In this document: one piece after another, positions 10,023 to 17,725 of the stretch | Position numbering within the stretch: position 1 is the first letter of the stretch | Layout: the number at the start of each line of letters is the position of its first letter | From: an uncultured Saprospiraceae bacterium | GTDB taxonomy: Bacteria; Bacteroidota; Bacteroidia; Chitinophagales; Saprospiraceae | Assembly (NCBI GenBank): GCA_938041325.1 | Contig: CALIAG010000184.1 | Location: 1-64,000, forward strand | DNA: 64,000 nt | Direction: 5' to 3' | Made by a program: the position numbers and the translations under genes | Notes under the pieces: model-generated | What the model saw: only the letters and a program-made list of their open reading frames with translations | What the model was told of the DNA's origin: nothing | Database searches by the model: none

Positions 10023-10050
10023 AAAGAAGGATTCTCAATGCTTCCCTTCT
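10023..10050 (-). terminator. Minus-strand Rho-independent terminator
   Basis: On the minus strand AGAAGG(G) (10050-10045) pairs with CCTTCT (10030-10025) and runs straight into a T tract, complementary to the A-run at 10016-10025. It faces away from the kinase gene, so it would end a minus-strand transcript carrying the small ORF at 10074-10202. Confidence 0.45.
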
Positions 10051-10073
10051 CTAATTCATGTCAACCTAGTTTT

Positions 10074-10202
10074 TTAGCTAAAAGTTGTTTCTTTTCGAAG
10101 TCCTTCAAAATCTTGATTGCCGGGCAATTCATTTCTTTTATACAAGAGTTGATAGCCTTCGTTGGAGAGAATAGTTCCATTGCCTTCCTTCCCTCTGATC
10201 AT
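10074..10202 (-). CDS. Possible 42-residue small protein, unknown
   Basis: A short ORF from the ATG at 10202 to TAA at 10074-10076. The encoded peptide is mixed and charged (MIRGKEGNGTILSNEGYQ..., ending KETTFS), with no membrane segment, Cys or known motif. A hairpin with T tract lies 24 bp beyond its stop on the same strand. The composition resembles real protein more than random AT-rich DNA, but this cannot be settled by eye. It could equally be the tail of a decayed gene or part of a small RNA. Confidence 0.3.
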   Translation of the reverse strand: MIRGKEGNGTILSNEGYQLLYKRNELPGNQDFEGLRKETTFS

Positions 10203-10313
10203 TTCCAATAAGTATTTTGCAAATTATCCTAAATTCAAGATTATCAATTTTTAACCTTATTCGCAGCGCTTCAAGTATATCCGATCAAATATTCATGCCT
10301 TTAGAAAGTAGAA

Positions 10314-10350
10314 TAAAAAAAGAGAAACACCGCATTGCGATATTTCTCTT
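10314..10350 (-). terminator. Strong terminator after the CAU tRNA
   Basis: On the minus strand AAGAGAAA (10350-10343), then a wobble pair and five more pairs around an AAT loop, returns as TTTCTCTT (10327-10320) followed by TTTTT. The stem is about 14 pairs. It begins 8 nt past the tRNA and clearly ends its transcript. Confidence 0.8.
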
Positions 10351-10357
10351 GAATTTG

Positions 10358-10431
10358 TGGTCCCACAAGGACTTGAACCTTGGACCACCTGATTATGAGT
10401 CAGGTGCTCTAACCAACTGAGCTATAGGACC
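10358..10431 (-). tRNA. tRNA with CAU anticodon, probably tRNA-Ile2
   Basis: A complete 74-nt cloverleaf on the minus strand: acceptor GGTCCTA/TGGGACC, D arm GCTC...GAGC, anticodon stem CCTGA/TCAGG with loop CTCATAA (anticodon CAT), T arm CAAGG/CCTTG with loop TTCAAGT, discriminator A. CCA is not encoded. The GACTCATAATC anticodon core and the TTCAAGT T loop match the pattern of the minor isoleucine tRNA, whose C34 is changed to lysidine by TilS, better than elongator Met (usually CACTCATAATG). Elongator tRNA-Met remains the alternative. Confidence 0.93.
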
Positions 10432-10575
10432 TATTTGTCACATTGAATTGTATTAAAAAGGCTGGAATTTCTTTAAATCTTAACCCATTTCTTCAATGCG
10501 AAGACAAAAATACAGATTTGTGGAACAATCCGCAAATCTGTATTTCACTTTTATTAAACTTTATTTTAATAAGTG

Positions 10576-11403
10576 CTAGTTTACGCTACTAGGTACGTTA
10601 GCATTATTCATATGCAAATCCATCTGAGGATAAGGGATTGAAATATTATTGGCATCCATAGACTTTTTAATTTCTTCATGCATGAAGAAAAACACATCCC
10701 AGTAATGCTCGCTCAAAGCCCAAGGTCGGACAGTAAAGTTAACAGAAGAGTCTGCAAGCTCTGCTACAAAAATATCGACTGCTTTACTTTTTATAATATG
10801 CGGGCAACGTTCTGCAACAGATTTAATCACCGCTCTTGCTTGATCTATATCATCATCATAGCCGATTCCAAAAGTCATATCAACTCTGATTTCACCTTGT
10901 CCAGAAATGTTGGTGATTATTCCGCTCGTGACCACACCGTTTGGAACGATGATTTTTTTATTGTCCGGAGTTAAAAGAACGGTATTAAAAATTTGAATTT
11001 CTTGAACAACACCGATACTTCCACCAAGATCTACTAAGTCTCCAACTCGGTAAGGTTTAAAGATTAATAACATTACTCCACTTGCAAAATGTCCAAGACT
11101 TCCTTGCAATGCCATTCCTATAGCAAATGCCATGGCACCGAATATGGCTACAAATGAAGTTGTTTCCACACCAAACATACCTGCAACAGCAAGTAGAAGC
11201 ATGACTTTCATTGCAACGTTGATTAAAGAAGCAAGAAAAGGTTTGATTGTTGGATCAAAATCTCGCTTCGTCATCATTCTTTCCACCATTTTTGTTATCC
11301 AACTGATAATCCAAAAACCAATTATTAGTGTTAATATAGCACCGATAACTTTTGGAGCATAGCCGACAACCATTGTAGAGATTTGATCAATGTATTTTTC
11401 CAT
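10576..11403 (-). CDS. mscS: Small-conductance mechanosensitive channel (MscS family)
   Basis: A 275-residue channel close in length to E. coli MscS (286). Three membrane helices lie at about 15-35, 60-80 and 85-110; the pore helix TM3 carries the expected Gly/Ala-rich pattern (GAMAFAIGMALQGSLGHFASG). A beta domain (about 115-175, KPYRVGDLVDLGG) and an alpha/beta C-terminal domain follow, so the cytoplasmic vestibule is intact. It should open under membrane tension to release osmolytes after osmotic downshock. It is a single gene: the neighbours are the tRNA and the divergent recX. Confidence 0.93.
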   Translation of the reverse strand: MEKYIDQISTMVVGYAPKVIGAILTLIIGFWIISWITKMVERMMTKRDFDPTIKPFLASLINVAMKVMLLLAVAGMFGVETTSFVAIFGAMAFAIGMALQGSLGHFASGVMLLIFKPYRVGDLVDLGGSIGVVQEIQIFNTVLLTPDNKKIIVPNGVVTSGIITNISGQGEIRVDMTFGIGYDDDIDQARAVIKSVAERCPHIIKSKAVDIFVAELADSSVNFTVRPWALSEHYWDVFFFMHEEIKKSMDANNISIPYPQMDLHMNNANVPSSVN

Positions 11404-11562
11404 CTTGTTTATTATTGTTTTTTATGTGAAAAATGAAGAGTTTAAATTTAAGTCAGAAGTAATTCTTTAGAAGAGTAGGAAGTGTTTAAATTTTCAAACC
11501 AATTGAATTACATAAACTTAGACGATATATTTTATAAATTGTAACTTAACTTTAGCCATTAA

Positions 11563-12054
11563 ATGTTTAAAAAAAAGAATATAAAATATATTTCATTCGA
11601 TGAAGCTTTATCAAAGCTTCAGAAATATTGCGTTTATCAGGACAGGTGTCATAAAGAAGTACGGTCGAAGTTATTGGATTTAGGAATCTATGGAGATGAT
11701 TTAGAAAAAATCATTGTAGAATTAATTCAAGATAATTTTTTGAATGAAGTTCGTTTTGCTCAATCTTATGCACGAGGAAAATTCCGAATTAAAAGATGGG
11801 GAAAAATGAGGATAAAGCGGGAAATGAAAATGAAAGGATTATCCGATTACTGTATAAAAAAAGGACTGGCAGAAATTGATGAGGAGGATTATGAAAAAAC
11901 CTTGGACGAACTTCTAACTAAAAAACGGAATTTAATAAGAGAGAAAAATGAATATCTAAAAAATAAAAAACTCGCCTCATTCGTCTATCAGAAAGGATAT
12001 GAACAACATATGATTTGGGATAGAATTAAGATCCTTTTCCCTATAAAAAGCTAA
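11563..12054 (+). CDS. recX: Regulatory protein RecX
   Basis: A 163-residue basic, all-helical protein with RecX three-helix repeats: residues 10-60 (ALSKLQKYCVYQDRCHKEVRSKL), 60-110 (FLNEVRFAQSYARGKFRIKRWG) and a more divergent third. RecX binds RecA filaments and limits recombinase activity. The length agrees with the family (about 150-160). Unlike in many bacteria, no recA gene is adjacent. An LKxxxY-type first repeat and the FA.SYARGK motif make the call secure. Confidence 0.9.
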   Translation: MFKKKNIKYISFDEALSKLQKYCVYQDRCHKEVRSKLLDLGIYGDDLEKIIVELIQDNFLNEVRFAQSYARGKFRIKRWGKMRIKREMKMKGLSDYCIKKGLAEIDEEDYEKTLDELLTKKRNLIREKNEYLKNKKLASFVYQKGYEQHMIWDRIKILFPIKS

Positions 12055-12167
12055 ACAAAGAAAAGTAGTGTTTTTTACAAAAATGACATCAACTTAATTT
12101 TGCCATTGCAAAAGCATTAAAAAATACTTATTTTTAAATAACTCATATCACAGAATTTTATTTTTCT

Positions 12168-12204
12168 AATCAGAAAGCTGACTTTTAGTATTTATTGGGA
12201 TTAT
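12168..12204 (+). promoter_or_regulatory. Composite upstream element, copy 1 (peptide gene)
   Basis: AATCAGAAAGCTGAC (12168-12182), 15 nt, then GGATTAT (12198-12204). The first box contains inverted arms TCAG/CTGA. The only other copy found lies before the LytTR gene at 14104-14140, with 14/15 identity, the same 15-nt spacing and 6/7 identity in the second box. TACCTTTG (12204-12211) overlaps the end and fits the TAnnTTTG -7 box. The element ends 58 bp before the peptide ATG. Function is inferred from conservation within the window. Confidence 0.5.
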
Positions 12205-12262
12205 ACCTTTGTTTAAAAAGGTGTATTTTAATAAAGCATTTTCTCACTAAATCATTTTAGTT

Positions 12263-12472
12263 ATGGCAAAAAAAATACAACTCAGTGAATTAAAGGTGAA
12301 AAGTTTTATAACCACCTTAAGTAAGGATGAACAGAATTCGGCCAAAGGAGGAAATAAAATTTCCGCCGGAGGATCTTTTAGTTTCAATTTTGTGAGAGGA
12401 GGTTCTTTTACAGTTCATAAGACGCAAGGTTCTCCAGATGTAGCAGATATTAACAGCCTGCTATTCGAATAG
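12263..12472 (+). CDS. Double-glycine leader peptide, pinensin-like leader without Cys
   Basis: A 69-residue peptide. Residues 3-30 have the leader form known from Bacteroidota ribosomal natural-product precursors such as pinensins: K-K-I-Q-L-S-E-L-K-V-K-S-F-I-T-T-L, an acidic patch KDEQ, then AKGG (Gly29-Gly30), a double-glycine site for a C39 peptidase/ABC exporter. The 39-residue core is rich in Gly, Ser, Phe and Thr (SAGGSFSF, RGGSFTV), so it has Ser/Thr to dehydrate but no Cys, and lanthionine rings cannot form. No LanB/LanC-type enzyme, exporter or peptidase gene is in the neighbourhood. It is convergent with the helical-repeat gene (11-bp gap) and shares an upstream element with the LytTR gene. 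Confidence 0.72.
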   Translation: MAKKIQLSELKVKSFITTLSKDEQNSAKGGNKISAGGSFSFNFVRGGSFTVHKTQGSPDVADINSLLFE

Positions 12473-12483
12473 GACCAAGTAAA

Positions 12484-14022
12484 TTATTTAGTATAATTAC
12501 TTTTTCTTCTTACAACCTCAGCAAACGACTCATTTTCGATTTTACTTTCTAACCAGGATATAAAATCGAAGTATTGGAACATTACTTTTTCTGAGGGAAT
12601 ATGTGTTAGCTTTTCAAATTCATCTTTTAAATTTGCAAACGCGTGCATGAGTTCCCTCAGAGAATGTATTTTATTCGATTCCTTTATAAATCCTAACACC
12701 TTCTTTTCAAATTCAAACATTCGATTTCTCTTCCGCAAGAAACGGTAAGTAGAACGGAATAGATATTCAAGCAACATCGTGTTGCCCATTTCATAATGAA
12801 TGATCAAGTTTAAAATTCGCGCAAGACTTTGTAAATCTTGTCGCTCGACTCGTCTTGGTAAATTCAACCACTCATTGAGGTATTCTAATGCTTTTGGATA
12901 ATCTCCTATCCCAAAATGAATATAGAAATATTGAAAATAGAACCGTCCACTTTCGAATACTTCACTGTCGAACTTTTCTTGTTCTTTCAAATGCTGTTTC
13001 AAGGCAAGTTCTCCTTCTTTAAAATCGCCAGTAAAGATGCACAGTGAGAACTTATTGGTATAATACTCATTGTAAACCCGCAACTCGTCATCTAAGGTTT
13101 TAGGTTTGATTACCAGGAACTTAGGCAGGCATTCCGCCACCTCTTCATAATATTCCAGAAGACCACAACTCGCCGTATAGTTGGTAAGAGCAGAAATGTA
13201 ATCGGCAATATCTTCTCTTAAAAAATGCGCTTGAGATTCCATTAACCTCATCAAGCGCTTACTCATTATGTGAAACTTTTCGTAATTGATAATGGAGTAA
13301 TAAAATAAGCTGTAAATCCTAAAATAGAATACCCGTGCTTTATGCGATTTCGCATTTCTTAAATCAGTCAACAACTTGTTTTCCATAATCAAATTCAAAT
13401 TAGCCACCTTCTCTTCACTCCTGAGTAAGGCGTCCTTTCTGATTCCAATCATGACGCGGTAGAATAAATTTTGGTATGCGGATAAATTACCTCTTTGTTC
13501 TAAACATTCATTTTCTTCATTGTTTATTCGATCCAACTCTTTGTCCAAGAAAACGATATCCGATTGCGCATAGGCGATTTGTTTTTCCCACTTCAAAACC
13601 TCTAGAATATGAATGAATGATTCATATTTATAAGCCACCTTCTTTGCTTTTACAAGCAACTCTTTACATTCTGAGTAATGAGATCTTTTGTACAATACGC
13701 GGACGCTATGAAGCATTCCTTTGAGCTTGTAATCAACAGAAGACTTTTCATCATAGCCCTGCAGGCTTTTTAGAATTAATTCGTAGAGGTAAGCTTTTAA
13801 TTCAGAATACTTACGACTTTGAATGGGTTCATCTTTATAAATAATCGCTTTTAAAGCCTCTTCATCATTCGCTTCTTGTTCATCTATACTATCGAAAAGC
13901 AAAGCGTATTTACTGGTCTTTTCATTTTTGTTTTCACGAATAAATAGTTTGAAATAGCGCTTTTCTGAGCCGGAAAGCGATTTTATGAGATTGAAGAGTT
14001 TTAATGATGGAGTTTTAGGCAT
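12484..14022 (-). CDS. Helical-repeat (TPR-like) protein of unknown function
   Basis: I do not recognise a named family. The 512-residue product is soluble, almost wholly helical, and rich in Lys, Glu, Leu and Tyr. Weak tetratricopeptide-like helix pairs recur: about 108-140 (RSHYSECKELLVKAKKVAYKYE), 340-365 (TGDFKEGELALKQHL) and 385-405 (GDYPKALEYLNEWL). The N terminus (LIKSLSGSEKRYFKLF) could form a compact helical bundle. No signal peptide or membrane segment is seen. The gene is convergent with the leader-peptide gene and divergent from the LytTR gene. By analogy with TPR peptide receptors (Rap, NprR, PlcR), a role in sensing a peptide is conceivable but is only inference. Confidence 0.75.
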   Translation of the reverse strand: MPKTPSLKLFNLIKSLSGSEKRYFKLFIRENKNEKTSKYALLFDSIDEQEANDEEALKAIIYKDEPIQSRKYSELKAYLYELILKSLQGYDEKSSVDYKLKGMLHSVRVLYKRSHYSECKELLVKAKKVAYKYESFIHILEVLKWEKQIAYAQSDIVFLDKELDRINNEENECLEQRGNLSAYQNLFYRVMIGIRKDALLRSEEKVANLNLIMENKLLTDLRNAKSHKARVFYFRIYSLFYYSIINYEKFHIMSKRLMRLMESQAHFLREDIADYISALTNYTASCGLLEYYEEVAECLPKFLVIKPKTLDDELRVYNEYYTNKFSLCIFTGDFKEGELALKQHLKEQEKFDSEVFESGRFYFQYFYIHFGIGDYPKALEYLNEWLNLPRRVERQDLQSLARILNLIIHYEMGNTMLLEYLFRSTYRFLRKRNRMFEFEKKVLGFIKESNKIHSLRELMHAFANLKDEFEKLTHIPSEKVMFQYFDFISWLESKIENESFAEVVRRKSNYTK

Positions 14023-14103
14023 AAGCTTGGGATTCAGTGAGGTCGGGACCTAATAATAAGAAAAAAGCATAGAAGAGACAAGCCTTATTAGATATGTTTT
14101 TGA

Positions 14104-14140
14104 AATCAGAAAACTGACATATGAATCGAAGATGGATTGT
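14104..14140 (+). promoter_or_regulatory. Composite upstream element, copy 2 (LytTR gene)
   Basis: AATCAGAAAACTGAC (14104-14118), 15 nt, then GGATTGT (14134-14140). It matches the element before the leader-peptide gene at 14/15 and 6/7 positions with identical internal spacing. It ends 63 bp before the LytTR ATG, against 58 bp in the peptide gene. It lies in the 181-bp space shared with the divergent helical-repeat gene. Confidence 0.5.
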
Positions 14141-14203
14141 TATTGCTTTTTTTGATAGCTAATATTACAGAAGAAATTGATTCGTAAATTAAAACTTAGA
14201 ACC

Positions 14204-14638
14204 ATGAGAGCTATTAAAAACATTCAATTAGAAGGTAATGTCGCCCGCATACCACTACGTTTAAAGGAGTCCGCTAGCTTCAATGCCCGCCCTTCAGGTA
14301 AATTCAGAAAAATTGCCTTGCCTACAATGGAAGGGATGAGTTTTGAAAAAATTCACAATATCATCTATCTCGAAGCAAAAGGAAATTATACCAATATTCA
14401 CTTTGTTGGTGGTAGAAAGACTTTGGTTTGCAAAACCTTATTGGAAATGGAATCAATGCTGGCAGATAATATTCAATTTGTTAGGATCCACAGATCTTAC
14501 ACCATCAACCTGAACTGTCTTCAGAAATATATTAAAGGCAAATCGGGTTATGTGATTATGGAAAGCGGAGAGAACATCAATATTTCGCTTGGTAAAAAAC
14601 AAGATTTTTTGAATCGTTTGGATTTATACTTCGCATAG
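14204..14638 (+). CDS. Stand-alone LytTR-domain DNA-binding regulator
   Basis: The ATG at 14204 gives 144 residues; a TTG 27 bp upstream is in frame but less likely. The LytTR domain covers about residues 45-144 (IIYLEAKGNYTNIHF, VRIHRSYTINL, YVIMESGENINISL), closely resembling the C-terminal half of the response regulator at 30661-31401. There is no receiver domain: the N-terminal 40 residues are short and basic, so activity is probably set by expression level or a partner rather than phosphorylation. LytTR proteins bind paired short repeats in promoters. A shared element before this gene and the leader-peptide gene makes autoregulation plus control of the peptide plausible. Confidence 0.85.
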   Translation: MRAIKNIQLEGNVARIPLRLKESASFNARPSGKFRKIALPTMEGMSFEKIHNIIYLEAKGNYTNIHFVGGRKTLVCKTLLEMESMLADNIQFVRIHRSYTINLNCLQKYIKGKSGYVIMESGENINISLGKKQDFLNRLDLYFA

Positions 14639-14679
14639 TAAAGTTATACTTCTATAAAAAGAACACAACACCACCAATA

Positions 14680-14731
14680 AATCCACTTACGGCATTAGTA
14701 CAATTTTATAAACCATGCTGTAAGTGGATTT
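14680..14731. terminator. Terminator between convergent LytTR and nadB genes
   Basis: AAATCCACTTAC plus GGCAT on the left (14680-14696) pairs with ATGC plus GTAAGTGGATTT on the right (to 14731) with one mismatch and a 17-nt loop. TCTTTTCC follows on the plus strand and TTATTGG on the minus. It can serve both convergent genes. Confidence 0.65.
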
Positions 14732-14778
14732 CTTTTCCTAAGTTTCTACCCAAGAAATATTTCTAATTAACGGTTTAT

Positions 14779-16380
14779 TTATAAAATTGAAACATCAATA
14801 AATTCTTGCTGCTCGGGATAGTCCGTCGTATAATGCAAGCCCCTGCTTTCGTGCCTCATAGAAGCAGACCGTGTTATGAGATAGGCGATGGTAATTAAAT
14901 TTCTTAATTCACAAATTTGAGGAGAGACATTCGTTGAGTTGTACAAACTTTCCGTTTCATGATGCAGTAAACCTAAACGATCCATGGCCCGTTTTAATCT
15001 TACATCTGACCGCACAATTCCTACATAGCTACTCATAATCTCTTTCAGCTCTTTCCAACTTTGAGTAAGCAATACCATTTCTTTGGGTTCTAAAGTTCCT
15101 TTGATATTCCAATCTGGAATGTTCTTTTGATAATTTATATTTGATATTTCCTTTCCAACATCTTTGTAGATACGATGAGCGAAAACCATTGCTTCCAACA
15201 AAGAATTGGAGGCCAAACGATTGGCTCCATGCAAACCTGTACAAGCACATTCACCACAAGCATACAGGTTTTGAATCGAAGTTCTCCCTTCTGCATCGAT
15301 CCGAATTCCCCCACACATATAATGGCAAGCAGGAACCACCGGAATCAAATCTTTCATAGGATCAATTCCAAGACTTTTGCACTTGTTGTAAATCGTCGGA
15401 AAGTGAGCGATAAAGCCTTCCTCATCCAAATGCCTACAATCCAAACAAACATAATCAGCACCTCTTTTTTTAATTTCGTTGTCAATAGCTCTCGCAACAA
15501 TATCTCTGGGGGCTAGTGAGCCTCGCTCATCATATAGGTGCATGAATTCTTCTCCATCTTGAGATTTTAAAATGCCTCCAAAACCACGAACCGCTTCAGA
15601 AATCAAAAAGTCAGGGTTTTCTCCTGCGGGATTGTAAAGAGCCGTTGGATGAAATTGAACAAATTCCATATTCTCTAACCTTCCTTTAGCACGGTAAACC
15701 ATCGCGATTCCATCTCCAGTCGCGATCACAGGGTTTGTTGTATTGCGGTAAACTTGCCCAGCCCCACCGGTGGCGACCACCGTTATTTTAGAAATGATCG
15801 TATCGATGGATTTAGTTTTTTTATTAAAAACATATGCTCCAAAACATTTGACATCAGGAGTGACTTTTGTAACCATATAACCCAGATGATGTTGGGTTAT
15901 TAAGTCAAGAGCAAAGTAATGTTCCAAGACTTGAATATTTTGGAAAGTTTTAACTTTATCGACGAGCGTTCTCTGAATTTCCCAACCTGTTAAGTCTTTG
16001 TAGTGCAATATCCGATCTTCTGAATGTCCGCCTTCCCGCCCTAAATCATACTCGTTCTTTTGGCCTTTGTCAAACCTTGCTCCCCATTCAATGATTTCCT
16101 TAACGCGCTCTGGTCCTTCTTCAATTACAAATTTTACAACTTCTTCATCACATAACCCATCACCTGCATCTAGGGTGTCTTCAACATGTTTGGTAAATGA
16201 ATCTTTCTGAAAATCCCAAACAGCGGCTACCCCACCTTGTGCATATGCGGTATTGCTTTCTGATTCATTCGTCTTTGTAAGAATGGTGATAGTGAGGTCC
16301 GGCCGATCTTCCGCCATTTTAATTGCAAAGGTGAGTCCTGCGATCCCAGAACCAATCACTAAAATATCTGAGTTTATCAT
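14779..16380 (-). CDS. nadB: L-aspartate oxidase
   Basis: A 533-residue FAD enzyme that oxidises L-aspartate to iminoaspartate, the first step of de novo NAD synthesis. The dinucleotide-binding motif GSGIAGL starts at residue 9; the conserved active-site block GREGGHSEDRILH is at about 118-130, and FHPTALYNP and HYMCGGIRID at about 240 and 355. The C-terminal helical domain is present (LKRAMDRLGLLHHE). Length is typical of NadB (530-540). The partners nadA and nadC are not in the window. Fumarate reductase is the paralogue, but the overall pattern and length favour NadB. Confidence 0.95.
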   Translation of the reverse strand: MINSDILVIGSGIAGLTFAIKMAEDRPDLTITILTKTNESESNTAYAQGGVAAVWDFQKDSFTKHVEDTLDAGDGLCDEEVVKFVIEEGPERVKEIIEWGARFDKGQKNEYDLGREGGHSEDRILHYKDLTGWEIQRTLVDKVKTFQNIQVLEHYFALDLITQHHLGYMVTKVTPDVKCFGAYVFNKKTKSIDTIISKITVVATGGAGQVYRNTTNPVIATGDGIAMVYRAKGRLENMEFVQFHPTALYNPAGENPDFLISEAVRGFGGILKSQDGEEFMHLYDERGSLAPRDIVARAIDNEIKKRGADYVCLDCRHLDEEGFIAHFPTIYNKCKSLGIDPMKDLIPVVPACHYMCGGIRIDAEGRTSIQNLYACGECACTGLHGANRLASNSLLEAMVFAHRIYKDVGKEISNINYQKNIPDWNIKGTLEPKEMVLLTQSWKELKEIMSSYVGIVRSDVRLKRAMDRLGLLHHETESLYNSTNVSPQICELRNLITIAYLITRSASMRHESRGLHYTTDYPEQQEFIDVSIL

Positions 16381-16593
16381 ACCATCGTTTATTTGTTCAA
16401 CTGCTTAAATGATGCTTTAGTTTTAATTGCAATAAAGGTAGAAACATTCACAGCAAAATGAAATCTGAAAATGCGCTTTTAAGGCAGGAAGTATTCTGAT
16501 AGGATAAGAAGTCAAGCTTTAAAATATTGGAAATGCTTAAAAGATGGATTCTATGTTCAGACTTATTGTAAAAATTCGCATCTTGTTGGAACG

Positions 16594-17712
16594 ATGATTA
16601 TTGCTGTAAATACTCGTTTTTTGATGAAAGACCGCTTGGAAGGAATCGGTAGGTTTACCTATGAGATAGTCAAAAGAATGGTTGTTGATCACCCTGAGGA
16701 TCAATTTTACTTCTTGTTTGACAGAGCTTTTGATGAATCCTTTATTTTTGCAGAAAATGTATTTCCAATAGTTGTAAACCCTCCTGCAAGACATCCGATA
16801 TTGTGGTATATGTGGTTTGAAATGGCTGTACCGAAAGTCTTGAAAAAAATCAAAGCAGATGTCTTTTTATCGCCCGACAGCTATTGTTCGCTCGCAACTG
16901 ATGTGAAAACAGCTATGGTTTTACACGATATTGGTTTTGAACATTTTCCTGAGCAAATTCCATTTATTGCCAGAAAGTATTACCGCTATTTTACTCCGAA
17001 ATATGCGAAGAAAGCGGATCACATTATTGCGGTCTCGGAGTTCACTAAAAACGATGTAGCATCTTATTATAAAATAAATTCGAAGAAAATATCTGTTGTT
17101 TATAATGCAGGAATAGATTTGTTTGTAAAAAGAACAACTGGGGAAATTTCGAAAATTAAAAACGAGCATTCGAAAGGAGTAGATTATTTTTTCTACCTAG
17201 GAGCGATACATGAACGGAAAAATGTCCACGGACTAATTAAGGCATTTTCGAAATTCAAAGAAAAAACAGATTCCAAAATTAAGTTGTTATTTGCTGGACG
17301 ATTTCTTTGGGAAGTTGGTGAAATAAAATCAGCTTTTGATGAATCTCATTATAAAAAAGACATCCAGTTTTTGGATTTTGTTTCGGATGAAAAAGCAGCA
17401 GAATTGATGAGCGGCGCGAAAGCATTTGTATTCCCTTCTTTCTACGAAGGCTTTGGAATTCCGATTGTCGAAGCCATGAAATGTGGAATTCCAATCATAA
17501 CATCTACGGCTTCTGCGCTTCCAGAAATAGCAGGAGATGCTGCGATTTTAATTGATCCAAATTCCGTGGATGAATTGGCTAGTGCAATGAAAAAAGTCGC
17601 AGAAGATAAATCACTTATTGAAGAGCTTTCGAAAAAATCTCAAGAGAGAGCCAAAGTCTTCAGTTGGGATAAATCAGCGAAACAAGTATATACGGTCTTG
17701 AAAAATCTTTAG
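16594..17712 (+). CDS. GT4-family glycosyltransferase (GT-B fold)
   Basis: A 372-residue cytoplasmic glycosyltransferase. The N-terminal domain begins MIIAVNTRFLMKDRLEGIGRFTYE, a pattern of group 1 enzymes with the acceptor-side Gly-Ile-Gly loop. The C-terminal donor-binding domain contains YLGAIHERKNV and FVFPSFYEGFGIPIVEAM, the E-x7-E signature of GT4. It would transfer a sugar from a nucleotide donor to a surface polysaccharide or glycolipid; neither substrate can be read from the sequence. It stands alone, with nadB divergent and lgt convergent (13 bp between stops), so no capsule cluster is implied. Confidence 0.9.
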   Translation: MIIAVNTRFLMKDRLEGIGRFTYEIVKRMVVDHPEDQFYFLFDRAFDESFIFAENVFPIVVNPPARHPILWYMWFEMAVPKVLKKIKADVFLSPDSYCSLATDVKTAMVLHDIGFEHFPEQIPFIARKYYRYFTPKYAKKADHIIAVSEFTKNDVASYYKINSKKISVVYNAGIDLFVKRTTGEISKIKNEHSKGVDYFFYLGAIHERKNVHGLIKAFSKFKEKTDSKIKLLFAGRFLWEVGEIKSAFDESHYKKDIQFLDFVSDEKAAELMSGAKAFVFPSFYEGFGIPIVEAMKCGIPIITSTASALPEIAGDAAILIDPNSVDELASAMKKVAEDKSLIEELSKKSQERAKVFSWDKSAKQVYTVLKNL

Positions 17713-17725
17713 CGATTAAACTAAG

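Noticed and set aside
10217-10420. Plus-strand reading frame of 67 residues
   Set aside because: It runs antisense through the CAU tRNA and its terminator; the tRNA explains the sequence.
12263-12472. Calling the leader peptide a lantibiotic
   Set aside because: The core has no cysteine and no synthetase genes are nearby, so only the leader similarity is claimed.
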